A stretch of DNA of 64,000 nucleotides from Candidatus Paceibacter sp. (GCA_020724865.1 DYGA01000004.1:1-64000), one strand, 5' to 3'; positions 50,478 to 59,354 are shown, numbered from the stretch's first letter. The notes: generated from the sequence alone by a model not told the origin. Numbers and translations: made by a program.

Positions 50478-50693
50478 ACTAGGACACGTAGCCAAATCAC
50501 TCCTTAACAGAGAGAAAAAGCCATAGGCTGAAAGCTTTTTCTAAGGTAAGTCTTGAGCTATACCACCTAGTTTCTGCTCAGCAGAATAAATTAATAGGTT
50601 TTCAAAAGAGTGTCTCTATTCTTAGAGAAATTCGGGTGGAACCGTCCTAATTAATCCTAGGACCCCGAAAGCATAGTGCTTTGGGGATTTTTT
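50478..50693 (+). ncRNA. T-box riboswitch, threonine-specific, upstream of thrS
   Basis: Stem I is closed by ACTAGG (50478-50483) with CCTAGT (50566-50571). The specifier position, next to the 3' closing strand, reads ACC (50562-50564), a Thr codon, followed by A. The T-box sequence TTCGGGTGGAACCGTCC is at 50631-50647, with UGGA bulge at 50637-50640. Antiterminator: TTCGGG with CCCGAA and TCCT with AGGA. The competing terminator pairs CCCC-AAAGCA with TGCTTTGGGG (50663-50686), followed by T6. Every element of a transcriptional T-box is present and the specifier agrees with the downstream synthetase. Confidence 0.93.
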
Positions 50694-50697
50694 ATTT

Positions 50698-50969
50698 AAA
50701 ACCCTAAAGTTCATCAGAAATTATTATTTGTCCTTTATAAAAAAACTTTGCCAGCTTGAAAACGGTCAATACTAATATCCTATATAAATAATTACTTTGA
50801 TCATATCGTTTCAGTATTGGCATGTAAACCAGGCATTACTCAAACTTGTAAATTTGGAAAATTTTCTATTATAATTTTACTGATAGCCAACTAAAATTAA
50901 ATTCGTTGAGATATTATTATCAAATAAAGCTCTTTCTTTAAAAATATTATTAATAAACAAAATTTTCAT
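50698..50969 (-). pseudogene. Decayed gene on the minus strand, between T-box and thrS
   Basis: A perfect AGGAG (50976-50980) stands 6 bases before ATG 50969, which opens a 30-codon frame (MKILFINNIFKERALFDNN, ending LVGYQ at 50877). A one-base shift at that stop continues with plausible protein, KIIIENFPNLQV, stop, VMPGLHANTETI, stop, then DISIDRFQAGKVFL, with several in-frame stops. That pattern suggests a small accessory gene being lost. No family recognised. The 30-residue peptide alone could also be real. Nothing else was seen in the 320 bp between the T-box terminator and thrS. Confidence 0.4.
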
Positions 50970-51020
50970 TTTTAGCTCCTATTATTTAAAATAAACAATT
51001 AAGAAATATAAATTAAAAAT

Positions 51021-52781
51021 ATGTCAATATCAAAAAAATCAGACCAAACGGAACTAGATGCACTAAGACACTCTGCGGCTCATTTATTAGCTGCCGCGGT
51101 TCTGGAATTGTGGCCAGATACTAAAAACACAATTGGTCCGGCAATTGCCAACGGCTTTTACTATGATTTTGAATTTCAACATCCTATTTCGGAAAATGAT
51201 TTACCACTAATTGAAAATAAAATGCGAGAACTTATAGCAACTTGGGATGAATTCAAACGTGAGGAAGTTGACCTAAAAAAAGCCAAAGAAATTTATCATG
51301 ATAATCAATACAAATTGGAATTGATAGAACAATTCTCCAGCGAAGGTAAAACTTTAACTTTATTTCATTCAGGTAAATTTACTGACCTTTGCCGAGGCGG
51401 ACACATATCAAAGCCAAATAAAGAACTAAAATATTTTAAACTTTTATCTTTAGCCGGGGCCTATTGGCGAGGTAACGAAAAAAATACTATGCTCACACGT
51501 ATTTACGGAACGGCTTTTTTTTCTCAAAAAGAACTAGATGAATATTTAAATAAACTTGAAGAAGCAAAAAAACGTGATCATAGAAAAATTGGCCAAGACC
51601 AAGAACTTTTCTTTTTTGATCCTTTAGTGGGTAAAGGTCTGCCAATTTGGTTACCAAAAGGAACAATTATTAAAAACGAAATCGAAAAATTAGCTATAAA
51701 ATTTGAAAATGAATATGGTTATCAAAGAATTTCAACTCCTCATTTAGCTAAAGAAGAATTATATCTCACTTCTGGCCACCTACCATATTATCAAGATTCA
51801 ATGTATCCAGCTATGGTCATGGATGACGGGACTTATTATTTAAAAGCTATGAATTGTCCTCATCATCATATTATTTTTAAATCAAAACCTAGAAGTTATC
51901 GCGACCTACCAATAAGATTAGCAGAATATGGTACGGTTTATCGTAATGAGCTTTCGGGTACTTTGGCAGGACTGCTCCGAGTTAGATCGCTACAAATGAA
52001 TGATGCTCATATTTATTGTCGTAAAGATCAAATCAAAGATGAAGTTAAAAAAGTTATTACATTAAATTTAGAACTATTTAAAATATTTGGGTTAAAAAAT
52101 TTTTGGTTTAGACTTTCAAAATGGGATCCTAACCATAAAGAAAAATATGTTGATGAGCCAACCAATTGGGAAGATTGTCAAAATATTCTACGTGAAGTAT
52201 TAGCCGAAAATAAATTAGATTTTATTGAAGTAGATGATGAAGCCGCTTTTTACGGACCAAAAATAGATGTTCAATTTGAATCAGTTATTGGCCGGGAAGA
52301 AACTATGTCTACTATTCAACTTGATTTTGTTGCCAAAACAAAATTTAATCTTTCTTATACAGATAATCAAGGTAAAGAAAATAATGAAATTTTTGTAATT
52401 CACCGCGCTCCTCTATCAACCCACGAAAGATTTATGGCCTTTTTAATTGAACATTACGCTGGCACTTGGCCAGTTTGGCTCTCACCTATTCAAGTTGCGA
52501 TAATTTCCGTGGGTAAAGAACATCATAACTTTTGTCAGCAATTGGCTGAAGAATTTAAAAAAACTAATATTCGCGTTGAAGTTGACGATGCTAATGAAAC
52601 AGTTGGTAATAAAATTCGCAAAGCCAGCCACAATAAAATACCTTATATTTTGGTAATTGGGGACAAAGAAATGAAATCGGAAGAACTAGCAGTTCGAGTT
52701 CGGGGACAAGAAAAATTACTAAAAATCAGAAAAAAAGAGTTTATTGATCATGTGCTAAAAGAAGTAAACGATCATCAATAA
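51021..52781 (+). CDS. thrS: Threonyl-tRNA synthetase without TGS domain
   Basis: 586 residues. It starts directly at the editing domain (HSAAHLLAAAVLELWP gives the HxxxH pair; CRGGHI supplies the later Cys and His), so post-transfer editing should work. The class II core has the zinc Cys/His in MNCPHHHIIFK, motif 2 in YRNELSGTLAGLLRVRSLQMNDAHIYC and motif 3 in HRAPLSTHERFMAFLIEHYAGTWPVWL, then the anticodon-binding domain. The roughly 60-residue N-terminal TGS domain is missing. Controlled by the Thr T-box 327 bp upstream. No Shine-Dalgarno. Confidence 0.96.
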   Translation: MSISKKSDQTELDALRHSAAHLLAAAVLELWPDTKNTIGPAIANGFYYDFEFQHPISENDLPLIENKMRELIATWDEFKREEVDLKKAKEIYHDNQYKLELIEQFSSEGKTLTLFHSGKFTDLCRGGHISKPNKELKYFKLLSLAGAYWRGNEKNTMLTRIYGTAFFSQKELDEYLNKLEEAKKRDHRKIGQDQELFFFDPLVGKGLPIWLPKGTIIKNEIEKLAIKFENEYGYQRISTPHLAKEELYLTSGHLPYYQDSMYPAMVMDDGTYYLKAMNCPHHHIIFKSKPRSYRDLPIRLAEYGTVYRNELSGTLAGLLRVRSLQMNDAHIYCRKDQIKDEVKKVITLNLELFKIFGLKNFWFRLSKWDPNHKEKYVDEPTNWEDCQNILREVLAENKLDFIEVDDEAAFYGPKIDVQFESVIGREETMSTIQLDFVAKTKFNLSYTDNQGKENNEIFVIHRAPLSTHERFMAFLIEHYAGTWPVWLSPIQVAIISVGKEHHNFCQQLAEEFKKTNIRVEVDDANETVGNKIRKASHNKIPYILVIGDKEMKSEELAVRVRGQEKLLKIRKKEFIDHVLKEVNDHQ

Positions 52782-52797
52782 ATTAAAATAATTTCAT

Positions 52798-52827
52798 AAA
52801 ACAAACCTCAAACTTGAGGTTTGTTTT
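52798..52827 (+). terminator. thrS terminator
   Basis: Long perfect stem AAAACAAACCTCAA/TTGAGGTTTGTTTT around a 2-4-nt loop. Confidence 0.85.
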
Positions 52828-52831
52828 ATGA

Positions 52832-52860
52832 TTGACAAATTTTAAAAAAAATGATAATTT
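52832..52860 (+). promoter_or_regulatory. Promoter of the 155-residue protein gene
   Basis: Perfect TTGACA (52832-52837), 17-base spacer, TAATTT (52855-52860) with extended -10 TGA. Starts 5 bases after the thrS terminator. Confidence 0.62.
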
Positions 52861-52920
52861 TTTTTATTAAACTTTAAAAACCTATCACAAATCTACAAAA
52901 AAAATAAAGGAGTATCAATA

Positions 52921-53388
52921 ATGAATGCTATTACCGGCTCAAATAATAATTTAGCCAAGGTTGTCTTGGCTGAATATCGCCGAATATTTGTCTGTGATAA
53001 TGTAGCAGTAAAAATTCCTCTCATGGGTAAATATATGCGTTATGATTCTGCACATAAAATTTCTGTTAATGGCAAAACCATATATATTCCAGGACACTAT
53101 GTGCTAGGATTTATTTTTCCTGGCAAAATTATAATGTACAGACACTTTTATATTTCTGAGGAATCATTGGGGAAAACCATTAATGCAAAAATTGTTCTTT
53201 ACAAAAAAGTATATTTGGACAAACGTGTCCAATATATTCTAGATGTCAAACCACAATCTTCTTCGAGTCCAAGATATGAGTTGAAAATAATTACTGAAAA
53301 ACCTACGAAAAACAAGGATCTTGGTCCATTAATTTGTCTGGAAGGCAAAGCAATTGGTAAAATTGCTTGCCGAGAAATTATTCAATAA
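52921..53388 (+). CDS. Unknown 155-residue protein
   Basis: Not recognised. Soluble, beta-rich and basic, with no signal peptide or membrane helix; begins MNAITGSNNNLAKVVLAEYR and contains a Ser-rich turn (KPQSSSSPRYELK). AAAGGAG Shine-Dalgarno 8 bases before the ATG, own consensus promoter and own terminator: a complete monocistronic accessory unit between thrS and miaB. Confidence 0.6.
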   Translation: MNAITGSNNNLAKVVLAEYRRIFVCDNVAVKIPLMGKYMRYDSAHKISVNGKTIYIPGHYVLGFIFPGKIIMYRHFYISEESLGKTINAKIVLYKKVYLDKRVQYILDVKPQSSSSPRYELKIITEKPTKNKDLGPLICLEGKAIGKIACREIIQ

Positions 53389-53395
53389 AATAAAT

Positions 53396-53422
53396 AAGGA
53401 CGGCTTTCTGGCTGTCCTTTAT
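53396..53422 (+). terminator. Terminator of the 155-residue protein gene
   Basis: Stem AAGGACGGC with GGCTGTCCTT (53396-53404 and 53411-53419, one G-T pair) followed by TTATT. Confidence 0.7.
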
Positions 53423-53494
53423 TAATATTTTTTAACTTGGAATTATATTAATTTAAAATTATTAACATATTTTTTAATTATCAATCTTAAATTC

Positions 53495-53523
53495 TTGCTT
53501 CTTATTATTTTATTCTATATAAT
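53495..53523 (+). promoter_or_regulatory. miaB-miaA promoter
   Basis: TTGCTT (53495-53500), 17-base spacer, TATAAT (53518-53523). Leader of about 9 nt. Confidence 0.68.
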
Positions 53524-53538
53524 ACAAAGCACAAAAAT

Positions 53539-54858
53539 ATGCCAACAAAAAAACTAAAATATTATTTATTTGTCATTGGTTGTCAAATGAATTTATCTGA
53601 TGCGGAAAGACTAGAAACCATATTGCAATCAATCGGCTATACCAAAACTACCAAAGAAGCAGAAGCTGATTTTATTGGTGTAGTTTCGTGTGCTGTTAGA
53701 CAAAAAGCCATGGATAGGATCTATGGTAAGATTAGACAATGGAACTTAATAAAAGAATCTCGTCCTCTTATTACCCTATTAACCGGTTGCGTACTTAAAC
53801 ACGACAAAAATAAACTAAAATATCAATTCGATATTCTGTTGGATATGAAAGATATTCAAAAATTGCCAGAACAATTACAATCAAGACAAGCAACTTTGGG
53901 AAATTTTATTCCAGCCATCTCTTATTTGCAAATCAAACCTAGTTATGAATCAAAATTCAAAGCATATGTGCCGATTATGACGGGATGCAATAAATTCTGT
54001 ACCTATTGCGCTGTCCCCTATACTAGAGGGCCTGAAGTTTCTCGACCAGCTGAAGAAATATTTACTGAAATAAAAGAATTATTAAACAAGGGCTATAAAG
54101 AAATTACGTTACTTGGACAAAATGTAAACTCCTATGGACTTGACAATAAAGACACCCGCAGTCCCAACTATAAGAAAAAAATGTTATCTTTTGCTGAATT
54201 ACTTGAAAAAATAAATTCTTGGCGCGGCGATTTTTGGTTACGATTCGTTACCTCCCATCCTTATGATATGTCGGATGATTTAATTAGTGTAATGGCTGAA
54301 AGAAAACACCTGGCTGAATATTTGCATCTACCAGTACAATCAGGTAACAACGACATTTTAAAAAAAATGAATCGTTATTATACGGTAGAAAGTTATTTAG
54401 AAAAATTATTTGATATTAGACAAAAAATTCCTGGCATTTCTGTATCTACCGATATCATAGTTGGTTTTGCCGGTGAAACCGAAAAACAATTTTTAGATAC
54501 AGCCAAACTAATGCAACAAGCAAAATATGATATGGCCTACATCGCACAATATTCTCCGCGTCCAGGGACTTCAGCTCATCGTTTGTATAAAGATTCAGTA
54601 CCTGCCGAAGAAAAAAAACGTCGTGAAAATTATCTAAATGAAATTTTAAAAACAACCGCCAAAGAATACAACCAAAAATTTACCAACCAATTTACCACCG
54701 TACTGGTTGATGGAATAAAAAATAAAAAATTATACGGAAAAAATCGTGAATTCAAAACCGTCCAATTTATTGGACAAAAAAAACTAATAGGCAATTTTGT
54801 CAAAGTAAAAATAAAAAACACTGGACCGTGGGGATTAATCGGCAACAAAATAAAATAA
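53539..54858 (+). CDS. miaB: tRNA methylthiotransferase MiaB
   Basis: Radical-SAM enzyme that adds the 2-methylthio group to i6A37. N-terminal cluster Cys in GCQMNLSDAE, VVSCAVRQ and TGCVLK; the radical-SAM motif CNKFCTYC at about 154-161; SRPAEEIFTEIKEL; LGQNVNSYG; and a C-terminal TRAM domain (TTVLVDGIKNKKLYGKNREF). 439 residues, normal. It stands one base before miaA, so the consecutive A37 modification enzymes are encoded together. Confidence 0.95.
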   Translation: MPTKKLKYYLFVIGCQMNLSDAERLETILQSIGYTKTTKEAEADFIGVVSCAVRQKAMDRIYGKIRQWNLIKESRPLITLLTGCVLKHDKNKLKYQFDILLDMKDIQKLPEQLQSRQATLGNFIPAISYLQIKPSYESKFKAYVPIMTGCNKFCTYCAVPYTRGPEVSRPAEEIFTEIKELLNKGYKEITLLGQNVNSYGLDNKDTRSPNYKKKMLSFAELLEKINSWRGDFWLRFVTSHPYDMSDDLISVMAERKHLAEYLHLPVQSGNNDILKKMNRYYTVESYLEKLFDIRQKIPGISVSTDIIVGFAGETEKQFLDTAKLMQQAKYDMAYIAQYSPRPGTSAHRLYKDSVPAEEKKRRENYLNEILKTTAKEYNQKFTNQFTTVLVDGIKNKKLYGKNREFKTVQFIGQKKLIGNFVKVKIKNTGPWGLIGNKIK

Positions 54859-54859
54859 T

Positions 54860-55807
54860 ATGAACAAACAAAAAATTGTAGTAATATTAGGGCCCACTGC
54901 ATCAGGTAAAACAGAACTGGCTTTAAAAATAGCCAAAAAATTCAATGGTTACATAATTTCGGCTGACTCTAGACAGATCTATAAAGAAATGAATATTGGC
55001 ACTGCTAAACCTCGAGGTAAAATCAAGCAACTTGAATTAAAAATAAAAGAAATAAATAATCATATTTATTTTGTACAAGATATACCTCATTTTTTAATAG
55101 ATTACATTACACCAGATCAACCATTTACTTTGGCCGATTGGCTAAAAGTTACAAAAAAAATATTAAATTCCAAAATACTAAATTCAAAATTCCGTATTCC
55201 CATAATCTGCGGGGGCACGGGGCTTTATATTTCAGCTTTAGTTAATAATTTTCAATTACCAAAAGGTAAAATCAATTTAAATTTAAGAAATAAATTAAAT
55301 CAATTATCATTGACTACACTACTCGCCAAACTAAAAAAACTTGATTTAGAAACTTACAATTCAATTGATAAAAAAAATAAAAGAAAAATTATTAGAACTG
55401 TAGAATATATTTTAACAAACAACCAACTTTTTAAGCCTGAATATAAACCAGCTCAATCACCTTATCAATTTCTACAAATCGGATTGGATATTTCACGCGA
55501 ACAACTTTATCAAAAAATCAACCAACGAGTAGATCAAATGTTAAAAAATGGTTTAATTGCAGAAACTAAACGGCTTACAAAAAAATATTCAACTAATCTG
55601 CCAGCGATGTCAGGGATTGGTTATCGTCAAATAAATATGTATTTAAATGGTAGTTTAGATAAAACCGCAGCCGTTGAACAAATCAAACGCGATAGCCGTC
55701 ATTATGCCAAACGCCAACTCACCTGGTTTAAACGAGATAAAAAAATTAACTGGGTAAAAAATTATGCTACGGCGGAAAAATTGGTTAAAGATTTTTTGTC
55801 AAAATAA
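54860..55807 (+). CDS. miaA: tRNA dimethylallyltransferase MiaA
   Basis: Transfers a dimethylallyl group to A37 of UNN-decoding tRNAs. P-loop LGPTASGKTELAL, SADSRQIYKEMNIGTAKP, CGGTGLYISAL, and GIGYRQINMYLNGSLD with RDSRHYAKRQLTWFKRDKKINWV. 315 residues, normal. Needs dimethylallyl-PP, whose synthesis genes are not in this window. Shares the bidirectional terminator that follows. Confidence 0.95.
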   Translation: MNKQKIVVILGPTASGKTELALKIAKKFNGYIISADSRQIYKEMNIGTAKPRGKIKQLELKIKEINNHIYFVQDIPHFLIDYITPDQPFTLADWLKVTKKILNSKILNSKFRIPIICGGTGLYISALVNNFQLPKGKINLNLRNKLNQLSLTTLLAKLKKLDLETYNSIDKKNKRKIIRTVEYILTNNQLFKPEYKPAQSPYQFLQIGLDISREQLYQKINQRVDQMLKNGLIAETKRLTKKYSTNLPAMSGIGYRQINMYLNGSLDKTAAVEQIKRDSRHYAKRQLTWFKRDKKINWVKNYATAEKLVKDFLSK

Positions 55808-55832
55808 AAGGGAGCTAAGTTGCTCCCTATTT
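55804..55832. terminator. Bidirectional terminator
   Basis: Stem AGGGAGC/GCTCCCT (55809-55815 and 55822-55828), A/T-rich flanks, between miaA and the opposing DHH gene. Confidence 0.85.
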
Positions 55833-56848
55833 TAATAAAACTTTTTAATTTTTTCTTTAAAAAATTCAAAATTTTCATATTTGATATGTAAACGACTATC
55901 TCGGTGCCAATCGTTTTTTTCCTCGTAAGGTAAAAGCTCATAAAGCTTAAAATGCTTTTTAAAATTACGAGGGGTAAATAGACTGACCTGATCCCCATAT
56001 TTGCCAACTAAACGAATGGCTATAACACATTCGTTATTACCTTGTTTAAACATTTCAGCCTTTAACAAACCGAGATTGGGCTTAATTTCATTTTTATATT
56101 CCCTAATAATATCGATGTAAATCAAACCAGGAAATTTTTCTATCTTGGAAAATAAGCTTATTGTTAATTCTTTATTCTTAATATACTCTATCTCCAGAAT
56201 ATTTAAATAATCAGCTATGACGCTGTCATTTTGTTCATTTTCAATCCAAAGTTTTAACTTATCATAAAGAACTTGACGATTTTCCTGCCTTCTGGGCGGA
56301 TTGATAAAATAACTTGGACCTAAATAAATCCCCCGCAAATAAATCTGAGCCAATTTTGAATAGTTATAACCATTAGCTTGTCCTTCAAATTTATTGGCGT
56401 CATTATCTAACTCATCATATAACTTTTTACTATAACAGCCTTTAGCATAAGCCAAATAACCATCCAAATCATCATGGAAAAATACTAATTCTATATTTTC
56501 CTTTAACCATTCACCAATTGCTACCATACTAGTAGCGGAAGGAGCGTATTTGCCGGGTAAAATATGAGTATTTTTTCCAAGTAAAGTATAAATAATTTGG
56601 TAATTCTCAAGATTTTTTTCTTGATTTTCATGATGGTCAACATAAACCACATCAATACCAAATAAAATCAACATTTTAATAAAATCAACAATTTCATTAC
56701 TTGGACCTAAATCTACCAATGCAACCTTTTTTATATTATTAATCAAAATAAATTTAATCAGTTCAATTAATTCAATATATTTTAAAAAAGGCTGGATGGC
56801 AAACCCGACAATACCATTTAATTTAGTATGTACTAAAATGGGTTCCAT
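55832..56848 (-). CDS. DHH-family phosphoesterase-like protein
   Basis: About 338 residues. VALVDLGPSNEIV, the DHH motif in VVYVDHHENQEKN and FFHDDLDGYLAYAKG place it in the DHH superfamily, which includes RecJ, NrnA and phosphodiesterases. The short C-terminal part contains NNECVIAIRLVGKYGDQVSLFT, loosely like a DHHA1 domain but without its GGGH motif. Substrate unknown. ATG at 56848 fits the GGAGGTG Shine-Dalgarno (8 bases); ATG 56854 is too close to it. Own promoter; monocistronic. Confidence 0.7.
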   Translation of the reverse strand: MEPILVHTKLNGIVGFAIQPFLKYIELIELIKFILINNIKKVALVDLGPSNEIVDFIKMLILFGIDVVYVDHHENQEKNLENYQIIYTLLGKNTHILPGKYAPSATSMVAIGEWLKENIELVFFHDDLDGYLAYAKGCYSKKLYDELDNDANKFEGQANGYNYSKLAQIYLRGIYLGPSYFINPPRRQENRQVLYDKLKLWIENEQNDSVIADYLNILEIEYIKNKELTISLFSKIEKFPGLIYIDIIREYKNEIKPNLGLLKAEMFKQGNNECVIAIRLVGKYGDQVSLFTPRNFKKHFKLYELLPYEEKNDWHRDSRLHIKYENFEFFKEKIKKFY

Positions 56849-56922
56849 AACCATAACACCTCCGAGATAATTTATAAAATTTTTAATATACAAATACAAA
56901 TTATTATCTATAAAGATTGTTT

Positions 56923-56951
56923 ACTATAAATTATATTTAATTTTTTGTCAA
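56923..56951 (-). promoter_or_regulatory. Promoter of the DHH gene
   Basis: Minus-strand perfect TTGACA (56946-56951), 17-base spacer, TATAGT (56923-56928). Confidence 0.7.
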
Positions 56952-56955
56952 GCAA

Positions 56956-56981
56956 TAAAAAAGGCAGTTAATAAAACTGCC
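56956..56981 (-). terminator. Terminator of the small secreted protein gene
   Basis: Stem GGCAGTT/AACTGCC (56963-56969 and 56975-56981) followed by T6 on the minus strand; overlaps nothing coding. Confidence 0.85.
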
Positions 56982-56983
56982 AA

Positions 56984-57397
56984 TTAAGGTATTAATAAAT
57001 ACCGCCCGATGCCTAAACTAATAGCTGTTGTTTTTTTATTGTCAATAACTAAAGTAAATAATAAATTATTTTGATAAGAAAAAATTAACATCTTTTGATT
57101 TTCATCTAACGAATATTCTTTGAAATTTACTTTATCAAACGATGGTAACTGCGATTTTTTGCTAATTAACCAGCTTAAAACTTTTTCTTTGGGGCAAAAA
57201 TAGGCTTCAGAGTATGCCTCGCCGACTAAAAAAGAATCAGGTAAGAAGCTAGAAATATAAACAGTATCTGACTGTAAAATGCTTTGATATAATTTTTTAT
57301 AAAAATTTTTTGTTTGATTAACATTTACCTCCTGAACTATTTGACTATAAAGATAATTATTAAAAAACAAAACAAAAAATAGCGCAACAACACGCAT
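56984..57397 (-). CDS. Small secreted protein of unknown function
   Basis: A 137-residue protein with an N-terminal signal peptide (RVVALFFVLFFNNYLYSQ, cut after about residue 18) and a mature alpha/beta domain resembling small SnoaL/NTF2-like or DUF-type folds by pattern only. The YSQ signal end resembles Bacteroidetes exported proteins, like the pair at 11777-14094. Strong AGGAGG Shine-Dalgarno 5 bases before the ATG. Own terminator; monocistronic. Confidence 0.6.
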   Translation of the reverse strand: MRVVALFFVLFFNNYLYSQIVQEVNVNQTKNFYKKLYQSILQSDTVYISSFLPDSFLVGEAYSEAYFCPKEKVLSWLISKKSQLPSFDKVNFKEYSLDENQKMLIFSYQNNLLFTLVIDNKKTTAISLGIGRYLLIP

Positions 57398-57471
57398 ATT
57401 TCCTCCTAATATAATTGTTAAATAACTAAAAGTGTATTTTATTATTAAAAGTATAAAATGTCAATTGAAAC

Positions 57472-58965
57472 TTAGTTCAATAATTTAATAAGCATTTCTT
57501 CTACTGCTTTAGGATCAGCTTTACCTTTTGATTTTTTCATAACTGCCCCAATTAAAAATTTGAGTACAACCACTTTACCCTGTTTATATTGTTCTACCTG
57601 ACTTTTATTTTCACTTATTACTTCCTTTACAATCTGATCAATGTCACTACCTGTTGTTTGTTGTAAATCAAGTTCATCCATAATATTTGAAGGATCGCCG
57701 CCAGTATTAAACATTTTTTCTAAAATAACTTGTGCTGAAGTAGAGTTGACTCTTCGGTTAAAAATTAGACGTAAAAATTCAGCCATATTTTCTGGAGTTA
57801 TTTTTAAGTCCGTAACTGATTTTCCTGATTTATTCATCAATTGTAAAAGATTATTTAATAACCAACTTGATACCAATTTAGCAATTTTGTTTTTATACTC
57901 TGCCTGAATTTCAGCCGCTGTTCCTTCAATCTCATCACCTGATTCTAACCAAGCTAAAAATTCTGAATATACTTTTTCAGCATAACTATCAAAACCAGGA
58001 ATATTAAGTAAAATATTTACCTCTGACAATTTAAAACCATACTCATTAATTAATCTCTGACGTTTTTGATTGGGTAGTTCCGGAATTTGTTTTTTAATAA
58101 AATTAATTTCTTCCAAGGTGATTGCAATCGGTGGTAAATCAGGTTCAGGAAAATAACGATAATCGCTGGCTTCTTCTTTTGTCCGTTGCTCTACAGTAAT
58201 GCCTTGTTGTTCATTCCACCCTCGTGTTTCTTGATTATCAGGCACCTGATTTGTTTCCCATAATTTTGTTTGTCTTTTAATTTCATATGCCAAGGCATAT
58301 TCAACCGCGCGAAAAGAATTTAAATTTTTTATTTCTGTTTTGGGATACAATTTTTTATCGCCTAAAGGACGTAATGAAATATTAGCATCACAACGAAGTT
58401 GACCTTTTTCCATATCAGCGTCTGATATATTCAATAGACGCATTATCATTCTTAACTCTTGTAAAAAAATTTTTGCTTCTTGAGGTGATTTAAAATCTGG
58501 CTTAGTTACAATTTCAACCAAAGGTGTCCCCGCTCGATTAAAATCAATTAGAGTACAATCATCGTGATGAAAATTTTTCGCCGCATCTTCTTCCAAATGC
58601 AACCTTTCGATGCCAAAAATTTTTTCGCCATCAGGCAATAATATTTCTAAATAACCGTTTTCAGCTAGCGGTTTATCATATTGTGAAATTTGGTAACCCT
58701 TTGGTAAATCGGGATAAAAATAACTTTTACGGTCAAATTTTGAGTACTCATTAATCTTTAGATTTAAAGCCAAGGCCGCTTTAACTCCTAAAACAATTGC
58801 CTGCTTATTTGCCACCGGCAAAACTCCGGGATGACCAGTACAAATCGGACAAATATTTTTATTTGGCTCAGTTAAATCAAAATCATTAGCACAAGCACAA
58901 AACATTTTTGATTTTGTTTTTAACTGGACGTGGATTTCTAAACCAATAACTGGTTCCAATTTCAT
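57472..58965 (-). CDS. gatB: Asp/Glu-tRNA amidotransferase subunit B
   Basis: GatB activates misacylated Glu-tRNA(Gln) or Asp-tRNA(Asn) for amidation. EPVIGLEIHVQL, the Cys pairs CACAND and CPICTGHPG of the zinc site, DRKSYFYPDLPKGYQISQYD, LEEDAAK, DFNRAGTPLVEIVT, RCDANISLRP and YRYFPEPDLPP are conserved; the C-terminal YqeY-like tail domain (NKSQVEQYKQGKVVVLKFLIGAVMKK) is present. 497 residues, full length. GatA and GatC are not in the window. Confidence 0.97.
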   Translation of the reverse strand: MKLEPVIGLEIHVQLKTKSKMFCACANDFDLTEPNKNICPICTGHPGVLPVANKQAIVLGVKAALALNLKINEYSKFDRKSYFYPDLPKGYQISQYDKPLAENGYLEILLPDGEKIFGIERLHLEEDAAKNFHHDDCTLIDFNRAGTPLVEIVTKPDFKSPQEAKIFLQELRMIMRLLNISDADMEKGQLRCDANISLRPLGDKKLYPKTEIKNLNSFRAVEYALAYEIKRQTKLWETNQVPDNQETRGWNEQQGITVEQRTKEEASDYRYFPEPDLPPIAITLEEINFIKKQIPELPNQKRQRLINEYGFKLSEVNILLNIPGFDSYAEKVYSEFLAWLESGDEIEGTAAEIQAEYKNKIAKLVSSWLLNNLLQLMNKSGKSVTDLKITPENMAEFLRLIFNRRVNSTSAQVILEKMFNTGGDPSNIMDELDLQQTTGSDIDQIVKEVISENKSQVEQYKQGKVVVLKFLIGAVMKKSKGKADPKAVEEMLIKLLN

Positions 58966-59017
58966 AATTGTTACTATATTATTCTTTATTTAATTATATT
59001 ATCATAAGCATACCAAT

Positions 59018-59041
59018 AAAAAAAGGGTTCAAATGAACCCT
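59018..59041 (-). terminator. Terminator of the thymidylate operon
   Basis: Stem AGGGTTC/GAACCCT (59024-59030 and 59035-59041), loop AAAT, then T6 on the minus strand. Confidence 0.85.
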
Positions 59042-59045
59042 TATA

Positions 59046-59336
59046 TTATAATTGATTTATCAATTGCCAACGATGGGAAAAAAAATTTTTTAGCCAATTT
59101 TTGGCTTCATTCCAACCATGTTTTTTATGACGATAAATAAATATGCTTTTGAGTTTTACTCGATATTTTTCTTCCTTATCAAGGAAATTTTGCAACTTAA
59201 TTGGAAATCTTTGCCCGAGTGGCACCACTAAGGTGCGTAGTTTAAGAACCAAAACTAACGAATCAATTTCGTGATCTAGATTAAATTCTTGTTCCATCTC
59301 AGCTGCATCAAAATAATTATTAATATTAAAGAACAT
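59046..59336 (-). CDS. Unknown 96-residue protein
   Basis: Not recognised. Soluble, begins MFFNINNYFDAAEMEQEFNL; the C-terminal half is basic and aromatic (IFIYRHKKHGWNEAKNWLKN), suggesting an amphipathic helix. AAGGAGGAG Shine-Dalgarno 3-6 bases before the ATG. It is 18 bp after tmk and ends at the operon terminator, so it is the last gene of the thymidylate operon. Confidence 0.6.
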   Translation of the reverse strand: MFFNINNYFDAAEMEQEFNLDHEIDSLVLVLKLRTLVVPLGQRFPIKLQNFLDKEEKYRVKLKSIFIYRHKKHGWNEAKNWLKNFFSHRWQLINQL

Positions 59337-59354
59337 AACTCCTCCTTTTTTTTG

